The notes under the pieces were generated by a model. That model saw nothing but the letters and a program-made list of their open reading frames with translations, was not told the DNA's origin and ran no database searches. Made by a program: the position numbers and the translations under genes. A stretch of 64,000 nt of DNA. Source: DATIXJ01 sp963714795. Its GTDB lineage: Bacteria > Bacteroidota > Ignavibacteria > UBA10030 > SZUA-254. The DNA lies in contig CAVQPS010000008.1 of the NCBI GenBank assembly GCA_963714795.1, forward strand, positions 248,001 to 312,000, written 5' to 3'. This document shows positions 17,663-25,306 of this stretch, piece after piece (position 1 is the first letter of the stretch; each line of letters opens with the position of its first letter).

Positions 17663-19010
17663 ACCATTTCAGAAATGTTTCGATTCGTTTCAATGCTTGA
17701 AGAATAAGGGAGAAGATTTTTTTGTTACCTCCGGCATATGTTGCCCTGACCGTCTCCAGTTCCTTCCCGATTTCCACCTGCAGTGAATCCGATTTTTTAA
17801 TGGAAAGAATTTGCGACGGGTAGACACTTCGATGCCCCGTCATCAAAAAACTGATGATACAGGCAATCGTTGCATACGGAGCTAACGACGGACCGAACAA
17901 TTCAATCGCCATGATGCTTGCGGCAATTGGTGTGTTGGCAGCGCCGGCAAGAAGGCTCACGAGTCCGATCGCGGCGAAAGTTGCCGTATTGAGATTCATC
18001 ACTTGTGCAAAGAAAACGCCGGCCGTCGTTCCTGTGAAAAATATCGGTGTAACGATTCCTCCACTGCCTCCGAAGCTGAGTGTGATGCTTGTGAAAACCG
18101 GTTTTATTAAAAATGCATACCAATCGGTTGCTTCGCCCCGGAGACCGGCTTCAACGGTGGTCAATCCCAATCCGAGGTAACGGTTCGAAAAAAGAAACGT
18201 CAAACCGATAAGCAGTACGCCTCCGATGATTCCTTTTAACGGCTGCCAGATGTGTAAACGTTCGGAAAATTTCTCACCGACCTTCAACGTCTCGATGAGG
18301 AAGATGGAACAAATTCCGAAAAATAATCCTGCCGCCATGACTTTGATCAGAAACGATTCGGAAAAAACCGGAGCCATGCTGATTGGCTCGTGAAAATATG
18401 TTATTCCCATCGCCGAAGACACCTGGTAGGCTGTGATCCCCGCAATGAACGACGGCAGTAGGACTTCGTACAAAATTGCTCCGACAAATAGGACTTCAAC
18501 GCCGAACATTGATCCCGCAATCGGTGTTCCGAACACCGCGGCAAACCCCGCACTGATTCCGCAAATAACAAGTTTCTTTCTGTCGTGATCATCGAATTTC
18601 AGAAGATCGCTGAAGAGCGATGTCAGTCCTGCACCGATTTGCGCGCATGGTCCTTCTTTTCCCGCGGAACCCCCGATTGCCAGCGTTACGATGGTTGCCA
18701 GAAGCTTTACCGGCACGACAGCAGCCGGAATTTTACCGGCTCGTTTGTGTATCGCTTCGATAACTTTTTCGGTTCCATGGCCCTCCGCATCGGGAGCCAA
18801 ATATTTAATCAACAACGAGCTGAGAAATAATGCTGCAGGAAGAAAAAGGAAGGTATACGATGATTGCTGGCTGAATGCTGTCGTCCAGTTCAGCAGTTTG
18901 AGAAATAGCGCTGTTGCCCCACCGACAACGGCTCCGGCAAGGGTCGCCAGAATTACCCACTTCACAATACTGACAAAAAGAACGGTTTGCTCGGTGATTC
19001 TGCGTCTCAT
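17661..19010 (-). CDS. ClC-family chloride channel or transporter
   Basis: A 449-residue membrane protein with ClC signatures: GSAGKEGPCAQIGAGL (the GxEGP motif with the gating glutamate), GSGGIVTPIFFTGTTAG and a FAAIGLVSLLAGAANTPIAA segment. The first selectivity motif, usually GSGIP, is replaced by a region reading DAEGHGTEKVIEAI, seen in some bacterial subgroups. No CBS domains follow. Members move chloride or exchange it for protons. The start codon lies in an inverted repeat. It is transcribed convergently to the KamA cluster. Confidence 0.92.
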   Translation of the reverse strand: MRRRITEQTVLFVSIVKWVILATLAGAVVGGATALFLKLLNWTTAFSQQSSYTFLFLPAALFLSSLLIKYLAPDAEGHGTEKVIEAIHKRAGKIPAAVVPVKLLATIVTLAIGGSAGKEGPCAQIGAGLTSLFSDLLKFDDHDRKKLVICGISAGFAAVFGTPIAGSMFGVEVLFVGAILYEVLLPSFIAGITAYQVSSAMGITYFHEPISMAPVFSESFLIKVMAAGLFFGICSIFLIETLKVGEKFSERLHIWQPLKGIIGGVLLIGLTFLFSNRYLGLGLTTVEAGLRGEATDWYAFLIKPVFTSITLSFGGSGGIVTPIFFTGTTAGVFFAQVMNLNTATFAAIGLVSLLAGAANTPIAASIMAIELFGPSLAPYATIACIISFLMTGHRSVYPSQILSIKKSDSLQVEIGKELETVRATYAGGNKKIFSLILQALKRIETFLKW

Positions 19011-19028
19011 ATATTTTAATATATGAGA
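19005..19028 (-). promoter_or_regulatory. hairpin enclosing the ClC start codon
   Basis: TCTCATATAT (19005-19014) and ATATATGAGA (19019-19028) pair perfectly over 10 bp around a 4-base spacer. The arm at 19005-19014 contains the complement of the ATG at 19010-19008, so in the transcript the initiation codon would be in a stem. No Shine-Dalgarno is visible. It could limit translation or be a DNA-binding site; the sequence alone cannot say. Confidence 0.45.
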
Positions 19029-19070
19029 AAGTTTAACATTTCAAAAAATATACCGGAAAGTTTTTGTAAA

Positions 19071-19898
19071 TCAACTACCGATCTTCAACGACGTCATCGA
19101 TATGGAACCCATGACGGTTTTATCGTTGAAGATGGTGACGGCTTCCTGTTTTTCTCTTAATCCCAAAATATATAAAAGGGGAAGAAAATGTTCGGGTGTC
19201 GGTATCGCCAACGAGGCTGATTGTCCGAGGGAAGTATAATTGATGAGTTGTTTGCTGTTGCCGTCGAGAATAAATTTTTTGAATGTTTCGCTCATTTCTT
19301 CCGCCCAATCGAATGCGCCGGAAGGATGACGCCAGTCGATCAGCCGCAAATTGTGCACCATGTTTCCACTTCCGATAATGAGCACGCCTTTTTTCCGAAG
19401 CACAGCGAGCTCTTGGGCAAGTTCATAATGCCATTGCGCCGGTTTGGTGTAATCCATGCTGAGTTGTATGACCGGTTTGTCGGCGGCGGGATACAGATGC
19501 TTCAACACGCTCCAGCAACCGTGATCGAGTCCCCACTGGTTGTCGAATTCCACATCGGTATGCTTGACGGCTTCTTTCGTTTCTTTTGCTAATTGAGGAT
19601 CGCCCGGCGCGGGATATTCCACTTCGGATAATTCCTGGGGGAAACCGTAAAAGTCGTGAATCGTTTTCGGATGTTTCATCGCGGTCACGAACGTACCCCG
19701 TGTTTCCCAGTGGGCCGAAATGCAAAGAATTGCTTTCGGTTTCGGAAGTTCATTGCCGGCGGCTTTCCATCCTTTGCTGAATTCATTCTCTTCAATGGCA
19801 TTCATCGGACTGCCGTGTCCGACGAAGAGCAGAGGCATGAATTTTTCCTGCGTGCCGAGTGTGTCGCTGAATTTTTTTAAGTCGCTTAAGGATTCCAT
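19071..19898 (-). CDS. DODA-type extradiol ring-opening dioxygenase (YgiD-like)
   Basis: A 275-residue protein with family motifs LFVGHGSPMNAIE, KAILCISAHWETRG, HDFYGFP, DHGCWSVL and IGSGNMVHNLR. The histidines in GHGSP, SAHW and DHG match metal ligands of the LigB/DODA class, in which E. coli YgiD is a 4,5-DOPA dioxygenase. The physiological aromatic substrate is unknown. It overlaps the upstream haem-binding-domain gene by 13 bases, so both share a transcript. Confidence 0.92.
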   Translation of the reverse strand: MESLSDLKKFSDTLGTQEKFMPLLFVGHGSPMNAIEENEFSKGWKAAGNELPKPKAILCISAHWETRGTFVTAMKHPKTIHDFYGFPQELSEVEYPAPGDPQLAKETKEAVKHTDVEFDNQWGLDHGCWSVLKHLYPAADKPVIQLSMDYTKPAQWHYELAQELAVLRKKGVLIIGSGNMVHNLRLIDWRHPSGAFDWAEEMSETFKKFILDGNSKQLINYTSLGQSASLAIPTPEHFLPLLYILGLREKQEAVTIFNDKTVMGSISMTSLKIGS

Positions 19899-20404
19899 GA
19901 CGGTTTTGGAGATGGTTCGGGGCGATCGAGACTGTCGTTCGGATAATGAACTTTCATCGAGTCCTGCATGGCAGCTGTCCAGTTGATGACCGCTGCTTTC
20001 TCATCAGCCGTGAGGACGGCATACCGGTGAATGAGCAAATACGATGTGAGCGGCATTTCTTTTTCCTCGATTTGTTCGGCGATGTCTTTCAACCGACGGT
20101 ATTGTTTCGTCAGTGTGTATGTCGTGAACTCATCGAAATTGAGATGACGCTTCCCGCCCTGAATGTGGTTATTGAGGAACCATCCGACCGGCTGGACGTG
20201 AACGTACCACGGGTACACGGTATTGTTGCTGTGGCAGTCGTAGCACGAACGCGTGAGGATCGATTGAACATCGGCAGGAACGACGAAGGCTTTTGCCACT
20301 TCATTTCCTGTTGATGAGGAAGAAATATTCTGTTCCGGCGGAAACAGTTGTATGACGCCGGCGGCGAGAATAAGTACGATGATGCCGATTTTCAGAAATT
20401 TCAT
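19886..20404 (-). CDS. haem-binding-domain protein with CxxCH motif
   Basis: This 172-residue protein starts with a hydrophobic segment (MKFLKIGIIVLILAAGVIQL) that is a signal or anchor. The motif SCYDCHSNNTVYPWY, a single c-type haem site, is followed by GWFLNNHIQGGKRHLNF and KEMPLTSYLLIH, the layout of the small haem-binding-domain family common in Bacteroidota. It is probably a periplasmic cytochrome or redox protein. Co-transcription with the downstream dioxygenase gene is likely because the genes overlap. Confidence 0.9.
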   Translation of the reverse strand: MKFLKIGIIVLILAAGVIQLFPPEQNISSSSTGNEVAKAFVVPADVQSILTRSCYDCHSNNTVYPWYVHVQPVGWFLNNHIQGGKRHLNFDEFTTYTLTKQYRRLKDIAEQIEEKEMPLTSYLLIHRYAVLTADEKAAVINWTAAMQDSMKVHYPNDSLDRPEPSPKPSWNP

Positions 20405-20485
20405 AAGGAATCAAGATGGTTTTAGAAGTTGAAGACCTTACAAAAATAAACAATGGGGAAGTGAAGTGCAAATGGTTACTAAGGC

Positions 20486-20518
20486 AACCTTGCGAAGGTT
20501 TGGAACCTTCGCAAGGTT
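20486..20518. repeat. palindromic repeat family B (AACCTTGCGAAGGTT), copy 1
   Basis: Two 15-base arms, AACCTTGCGAAGGTT and AACCTTCGCAAGGTT, are separated by TGG. Each arm is itself nearly self-complementary. The same unit recurs at 53183-53240. It lies in the gap between the divergent haem-binding-domain gene and dnaG. Confidence 0.9.
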
Positions 20519-20570
20519 TATCGCTGCCATTGTTTCCCTCGCTCATTTTTCTTACATTTCGATACGCGAC

Positions 20571-20617
20571 GTGCGACTCACCTTCAACGAAGAAGCTTGG
20601 CTGGAGGTGAGCCGCAC
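20571..20617. repeat. palindromic repeat family A (GTGCGACTCACC), copy 1
   Basis: A 47-bp unit bounded by GTGCGACTCACCTTC and its near-complement GGTGAGCCGCAC. Its reverse complement aligns along its whole length with the copy at 43649-43695, including the inner part, so these two are in opposite orientation. It ends 30 bases before the dnaG start. Confidence 0.9.
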
Positions 20618-20647
20618 ATTGAAAATCTCAATCTACAATCAATATTT

Positions 20648-22492
20648 GTGCGTATTCCACAGGAAAAAATCGACGAGGTCCGCAACGCCATCGATATTGT
20701 CGATCTTATCGGCGGTTTTGTCAAACTGAAAAAGCGCGGCAAGAACTTTCTCGGCCTGTGTCCCTTTCACACCGAGAAAACACCGTCGTTTAATGTCTCT
20801 CCGGACCGGCAAATGTATCACTGTTTCGGTTGCGGCGTCGGCGGAAACGTTTTTACATTCGTGATGGAATATGAGAAAGTTTCATTCCTCGAAGCTGTCC
20901 GTTCTCTTGCCGAGAAAGTCGGCATTGCACTACCGCAAGGTTCTTCCGCCGATGATCAGGTGGTCAGCGAGCAGGAAGATCTCTATAATGTTTGCCGGGA
21001 AGCCGGTCTCTTTTATTACAAAGCTCTGACCGAGTCGGGTGAGGGAAAATTTGCCGTCGACTATTTCCACAAACGCGGCTTCACCGATGAAACGATCCGC
21101 ACGTTCGGTCTTGGCTATGCGCCGAATTCCTGGGATGCTATCATCCAATTCGGGGAACAGAAAAGTTTTTCTTCCTCAATACTGGAGAAAGCCGGATTGG
21201 CACGCAAGCGTGATGATGGAACATACTTCGATTATTTCCGCGGGCGTGCAATGTTCCCGATATTTTCGTCGACAGGTCGCGTTGTCGGTTTCGGCGCGCG
21301 CAAGCTTCGTGAGGACGATCCGCTCGGAAAATATATCAACTCGCCGGAAACACTTATTTACAACAAGAGTAAAATTTTATACGGATTGTATCAAGCGAAA
21401 GAAACAATCCGGGAAAAAGATTTTGCCGTTTTGGTGGAAGGATATGCCGACCTTATTTCTGTTTTTCAGGCAGGGATCAAAAATGTTGTTGCATCGAGCG
21501 GTACGGCATTGACCGTTGAACAAATTCTTCTTGTCAGCCGGTATACCAAAAACATCACGATCATGTATGATGCCGATTCTGCCGGCTCAAGCGCTGCACT
21601 GCGCGGTGTCGATCTAATTCTGGAACATGATCTCGATGTTCGTGTTGCCTCGTTGCCGGAGGGTGACGATCCCGATTCGTTCGTCAAGAAAAACGGCGGT
21701 ACGGCATTTCAAAAAATCCTGGATGAAGCGGTTTCATTTGTCGATTTCATCGCTCAGGCATACGAGCGGCAGGGAAAATTGAAAACGCCGGAGGGACAGG
21801 CGCAGGTCGTCCGGACGATCATTCAAACCATCGCGAAAATGAAAGATGAACTGAAGCGTAATTTTTATATCAAACGGGTTGCCGAAAAATATAAACTTTA
21901 TGAATCGACACTGTATCGCGAGCTTGAAAAAACTCTCGGTACAACCGGACGGCAACAACGAATGCGTTCTGTATCTGCCGGGTCGAATGAAACCGCTTCA
22001 ACAACGGCAAAACCGGTCGGTGCAATACCGCCGGCAGAAAAAGAATTGCTCCTTGCAATGCTTGAAGGAGGGCCGGATGCGGTTCAATTTATTCTCTCTC
22101 AAATTGATATTGAATCGCTGGATCATCCGGAAACAAAAAAACTGATCAAACTTCTGCTCGATCGCATTGAAGAAGGGATGTCGATCGATGCCAATTCGCT
22201 GATGGATGAAACGAGGGATGATTCCCTCCGGCGATTGATAGCCGATATCGTTTTCCACAAATACACAATCAGCAAGCGGTGGGAAAAAGCGGCATCGGAT
22301 ACCGAACGCGTGCCGCAACAGATTGCTGAAGAAGCGCTGTATTTTATCAAGCGGGAAAAATTACAAAAAATTGCTGAAGATAATCTCCGTCAATTAAAAG
22401 AGGCAAGCAAAAGAGGAGAAAATGTTGACCGATATCTTGAGCGAAACAAACAAATTCTCGACGAGATCAAGGCTCTCGAAAAAATGAAATAA
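20648..22492 (+). CDS. dnaG: DNA primase DnaG
   Basis: About 614 residues from GTG 20648 (read MRIPQEKIDEV, the usual DnaG opening). An upstream TTG at 20597 would start inside repeat A and is rejected. The CHC2 zinc finger is LCPFHTEKTPSF to YHCFGCGVGGN; the catalytic TOPRIM region has LVEGYADLISVFQAG and MYDADSAGSSAALRG. The C-terminal third resembles a DnaB-interacting domain. DnaG makes RNA primers for replication. It is the only gene in its transcript; a repeat-rich gap precedes it and a structured gap follows. Confidence 0.95.
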   Translation: MRIPQEKIDEVRNAIDIVDLIGGFVKLKKRGKNFLGLCPFHTEKTPSFNVSPDRQMYHCFGCGVGGNVFTFVMEYEKVSFLEAVRSLAEKVGIALPQGSSADDQVVSEQEDLYNVCREAGLFYYKALTESGEGKFAVDYFHKRGFTDETIRTFGLGYAPNSWDAIIQFGEQKSFSSSILEKAGLARKRDDGTYFDYFRGRAMFPIFSSTGRVVGFGARKLREDDPLGKYINSPETLIYNKSKILYGLYQAKETIREKDFAVLVEGYADLISVFQAGIKNVVASSGTALTVEQILLVSRYTKNITIMYDADSAGSSAALRGVDLILEHDLDVRVASLPEGDDPDSFVKKNGGTAFQKILDEAVSFVDFIAQAYERQGKLKTPEGQAQVVRTIIQTIAKMKDELKRNFYIKRVAEKYKLYESTLYRELEKTLGTTGRQQRMRSVSAGSNETASTTAKPVGAIPPAEKELLLAMLEGGPDAVQFILSQIDIESLDHPETKKLIKLLLDRIEEGMSIDANSLMDETRDDSLRRLIADIVFHKYTISKRWEKAASDTERVPQQIAEEALYFIKREKLQKIAEDNLRQLKEASKRGENVDRYLERNKQILDEIKALEKMK

Positions 22493-22524
22493 AAAAAGAA
22501 GGGTGGCCGGAGGCAGCCACCCTT
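22486..22524 (-). terminator. Rho-independent terminator reading leftward
   Basis: Read on the minus strand, AAGGGTGGC (22524-22516) pairs with GCCACCCTT (22507-22499) around an 8-base loop and is followed by CTTTTTTTATTTC. On the plus strand the stem lacks a T run. It therefore ends a leftward transcript, although no leftward protein gene lies upstream of it; it overlaps the last codons of dnaG. Confidence 0.7.
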
Positions 22525-22600
22525 AGGGATTGGGGATATGTAGCCCATTGCTTTGGAGATTTTCCCCACACCAATCTAGCAATTCCCGCCTCCGGCATCA
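22501..22600 (-). ncRNA. candidate structured RNA downstream of dnaG
   Basis: The segment has several complementary pairs: GCCGGAGGC (22506-22514) with GCCTCCGGC (22588-22596); ATTGCT (22547-22552) with AGCAAT (22578-22583); and GATTGG with CCAATC plus GGGGA with TCCCC inside. The first pairing competes with the leftward terminator stem because it uses the terminator loop. No known RNA family was recognised (6S, SRP, tmRNA and RNase P signatures were looked for). The minus strand is favoured by the terminator. Function unknown. Confidence 0.4.
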
Positions 22601-22794
22601 ATGGCTCTGTGTCGCTCGTCAAATCGGAAGGATATTCGTGGTATCGATTTTGTCATGAATACACCGGGATTTTAAGGATTTTCGTTTCTACAATTTTAAA
22701 TAAAATTAGGTAATTGAGGTAAGGGGTATTGATACCAAGAAAGTGATTTGTTATCATTCATTTGTTCAAATTCAATATCTACCTAATCCACCAG

Positions 22795-22830
22795 AGGGCG
22801 GTCATTTAACGATGATCGCCCTTTTTATTT
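22795..22830 (+). terminator. Rho-independent terminator reading rightward
   Basis: AGGGCGGTCAT (22795-22805) pairs with ATGATCGCCCT (22812-22822), one mismatch, loop TTAACG, then CTTTTTATTT. It lies 300 bases after the dnaG stop. Upstream, ATTAGGTA (near 22708) and TACCTAAT (near 22780) and the small hairpin GGTATTGATACC could belong to a short rightward RNA. No ORF of note precedes it in the gap. Confidence 0.75.
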
Positions 22831-22937
22831 GAAAAGATTCAACCGGAGAATTTAAAAAAATTAATCTTTTCGGTTACAGGTGACGGTTGTCGCCGTATAA
22901 TTGCAGATGAATAACGGGTGATGTATATTGAGTCCCA

Positions 22938-23432
22938 ATGCCGAAAGTTCGAGTCAGTAAAAATAAACTTGTAGCGGATCCCGCCGACGTTTCGTCGCTG
23001 GATGGGATCATCAAAGCGCTCTACGAATCGGTTTCGTTCGCTCCCGGAAAACAACCGAACTATGACCGGTTGCGGACGATCTTTCACCGTGACGGGCGGT
23101 TGATTCCGTCAAAAGTCGATCGTGATGCCGAATTTTCTTCTCTTGATCTTGAATCCTTCGTCACGCAATCACGGGAAATCATTGTCATCAGCGGATTGGA
23201 GCGGAAAGGTTTTCTGGAAACCGAGATTGCCCGTCGGACACAGATGTTTGGCAATATTATGCATGTGTTCAGCACGTATGAAACAAAAGATGCGGAAACA
23301 GGTTCCACATCCGTACAGCGGGGCATCAACAGTATTCAAATCGTGCGCGAACATGGACGCTTCTGGATCATGACGGTATTGTGGGATATCGAGCGGCCCG
23401 GCCATCCCATTCCCCATGCCTATCTTATGTAA
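22938..23432 (+). CDS. NTF2-like (SnoaL/DUF4440-type) protein
   Basis: This 164-residue protein has a fold pattern typical of NTF2-like proteins: an N-terminal helical part with FHRDGRLI, a middle helix, and C-terminal strands reading NIMHVFSTYE, GINSIQIVRE and GRFWIMTVLWD. Such proteins are small cone-shaped enzymes or ligand binders with widely varying roles, so no reaction can be assigned. There is no signal peptide. It is separated from the efflux operon by 159 bases with its own promoter region. Confidence 0.75.
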   Translation: MPKVRVSKNKLVADPADVSSLDGIIKALYESVSFAPGKQPNYDRLRTIFHRDGRLIPSKVDRDAEFSSLDLESFVTQSREIIVISGLERKGFLETEIARRTQMFGNIMHVFSTYETKDAETGSTSVQRGINSIQIVREHGRFWIMTVLWDIERPGHPIPHAYLM

Positions 23433-23502
23433 CAGCATTGCTTGCGGCGAAAGATAATTGTTTCCCATCCTGTTGACGTTGCACTCCCCACCGATAAATT
23501 TC

Positions 23503-23551
23503 TTGACTCTTAGATTATTTTTGTCTAATTTTAGACCAATCTGGTCTAAAA
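23503..23551 (+). promoter_or_regulatory. promoter with TetR-type operator palindrome
   Basis: TTGACT (23503-23508) and TAATTT (23526-23531) are 17 bases apart. Overlapping the -10 and likely start site is a perfect palindrome, TTTTAGACCA (23529-23538), ATC, TGGTCTAAAA (23542-23551). A second pair of half-sites, TTAGA at 23510 and TCTAA at 23524, lies between -35 and -10. Position and symmetry fit autorepression by the TetR protein encoded 41 bases downstream and control of the whole pump operon. Confidence 0.75.
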
Positions 23552-23591
23552 GTCGAATTCGTTTTTTTCCTTTTCAGGCATAATTCCAAGA

Positions 23592-24215
23592 GTGAAGACA
23601 CAAATTCTCGATGCAGCACGGTACCGGTTCGAGCAATTCGGTCTGTCCAAAGTTACGATGGACGAAATTGCGCGCGATATCGGTATGGCAAAAGCATCGC
23701 TGTACTATTATTTTCCGACGAAGGAAAACCTGTTTCAGGCTGTGCTAGCCCGAGAACATGAAACGTTTCTCCAGAGCATCGTCGACATGCACAAGCAACC
23801 GATTTCGGCTTCGGATAAATTGAAGCGGTATGTCCGGCTGCGGTTCGAATACTTTTCCCGGATGATCAATCTTCAAGTACTCGAATCGCAATTTTCGACA
23901 AAGTTTAAACCGGTGATTCGTGCATTGTTTGTCGAATTTGCCGGGCGAGAAATTAAATTGCTGACCGCCATGATCCGGCAGGGAAAGACATCGGGTGAGT
24001 TTTGTGTTTCTTCGCCGGATGCGGTTGCAAAAGCCCTCCTGCACATTATGCAGGGCTTGCGGTTGCGCGCTATTCGTGAAACGACAACTGCACATATCGA
24101 GCATCGGTATTACGAGGCATTGCAAAAAGAATTCGAACTGATTGCGGAAATTTTCATCCGTGGATTATACTCACCCGGACGTAAGAAAAAAGAACCTGTT
24201 CATCGTCACAATTGA
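23592..24215 (+). CDS. TetR/AcrR-family transcriptional repressor
   Basis: A 207-residue protein starting with GTG. The N-terminal helix-turn-helix has AARYRFEQFGLSKVTMDEIA, followed by IGMAKASLYYYFPTKENLF, the TetR DNA-binding signature. The C-terminal ligand domain is helical and unspecific. It is the first gene of a run encoding an adaptor, an RND permease and a TolC-like channel, and a palindrome overlaps its promoter, so it very likely represses this efflux operon until an unknown inducer binds. Confidence 0.93.
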   Translation: MKTQILDAARYRFEQFGLSKVTMDEIARDIGMAKASLYYYFPTKENLFQAVLAREHETFLQSIVDMHKQPISASDKLKRYVRLRFEYFSRMINLQVLESQFSTKFKPVIRALFVEFAGREIKLLTAMIRQGKTSGEFCVSSPDAVAKALLHIMQGLRLRAIRETTTAHIEHRYYEALQKEFELIAEIFIRGLYSPGRKKKEPVHRHN

Positions 24216-24245
24216 TTATTCATCATTCATTGTTCGGAACCAGTT

Positions 24246-25295
24246 ATGAAAAAAAGAACCAAATATATTCTGATCGGAATTGCCGTTGTGGTTGTCGGAT
24301 TGTCGGCGTGGAAAATTGTTGCGAGCAATTCCGGTTCGAACGTCCGGCGGCAAAATATTCCGATTGTCAAAATAGAATCCGCACACCGTGAAACGGTCGT
24401 GTATGCGTTACGATTTACCGGAGATGTTATTCCCATCCAGCAGGCAAATATGTATGCGAAAGTCAGCGGTAATCTTGAGCGTGTCTATGTCGATATGGGG
24501 ACTGTCGTCAAAGAAAATCAATTGCTTGCATTGATCGATACCACGGAATTGTCCCAGACCTATCTGCAAAATGCTGCAACATATGAAAATGCAAAAATAA
24601 ATTTTGACCGGACGAAGGATTTATCGGAACAAAATCTTGTGGCGAAACAGGATCTCGATAATGCCGAGGCGGCAATGAAAGTTGCCAAAGCCAATTACGA
24701 AGATGCAAAGATCCGGCTTGATTATGCGCGCATTACAGCCCCGTTCGCCGGAACGGTAACGAAACGGTATCTCGATCAGGGTTCGAACATCGTTGCCAAC
24801 AACACGACGCTGTTTACCGTGATGGATATGGAAGCGATGAAGATAGTTGTGAACGTTCTGGAAAAAGATATCCCGCTGGTCAACATCGGCCGTGTTGCCA
24901 CGATAACCGTCGATGCCTATCCCGGGAAAGAATTTACCGGAACCGTGGTTCGTATCAGCGGAGCGGTTGATCTTTCGACCCGTACGATGGCGATCGAAAT
25001 CGATATCCCCAATAAAGATTTTCTCCTCAAGCCAGGAATGTTTTGCAATGTTGCGTTGATCGTGGATCAGCATAAAGATGCGGTGACGGTACCGACGCAA
25101 ACCATTCTGAAAGATGAAAAAGGTACGTATGTCTTTTCCGTTGAAAATAATATTGCCCAGCGGCATGATCTTGTGTTGGGGATTGAACAAAATTCGCGGA
25201 TGGAAATTATCAAAGGGCTTTCCGGCAACGAACAGATCATTTCCATCGGGCAGCAGTTCGTGAAGGATGGTGGACAAGTCAATGTACAACAATAA
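24246..25295 (+). CDS. RND efflux periplasmic adaptor (HlyD/AcrA family)
   Basis: A 349-residue protein with an N-terminal hydrophobic anchor (YILIGIAVVVVGLSAWKIV), no lipobox, then the lipoyl-like half-motifs ANMYAKVSGNLERVYVD and ARITAPFAGTVTKRYLDQG flanking a coiled-coil hairpin, and beta-barrel and membrane-proximal domains. It bridges the inner-membrane permease and the outer-membrane channel encoded next. It lies 30 bases after the TetR gene and 11 before the permease gene. Confidence 0.94.
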   Translation: MKKRTKYILIGIAVVVVGLSAWKIVASNSGSNVRRQNIPIVKIESAHRETVVYALRFTGDVIPIQQANMYAKVSGNLERVYVDMGTVVKENQLLALIDTTELSQTYLQNAATYENAKINFDRTKDLSEQNLVAKQDLDNAEAAMKVAKANYEDAKIRLDYARITAPFAGTVTKRYLDQGSNIVANNTTLFTVMDMEAMKIVVNVLEKDIPLVNIGRVATITVDAYPGKEFTGTVVRISGAVDLSTRTMAIEIDIPNKDFLLKPGMFCNVALIVDQHKDAVTVPTQTILKDEKGTYVFSVENNIAQRHDLVLGIEQNSRMEIIKGLSGNEQIISIGQQFVKDGGQVNVQQ

Positions 25296-25306
25296 TCAGG
25301 CTTCGC

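Noticed and set aside
20416..20729. Short ORFs upstream of dnaG
   Set aside because: They are translations of repeat families A and B and overlap the true dnaG start; no coding signal of their own.
22501..22600. Known RNA families (6S, SRP, tmRNA, RNase P, riboswitch) after dnaG
   Set aside because: None of the conserved cores expected for these families could be found by eye, so only a generic structured RNA is proposed.
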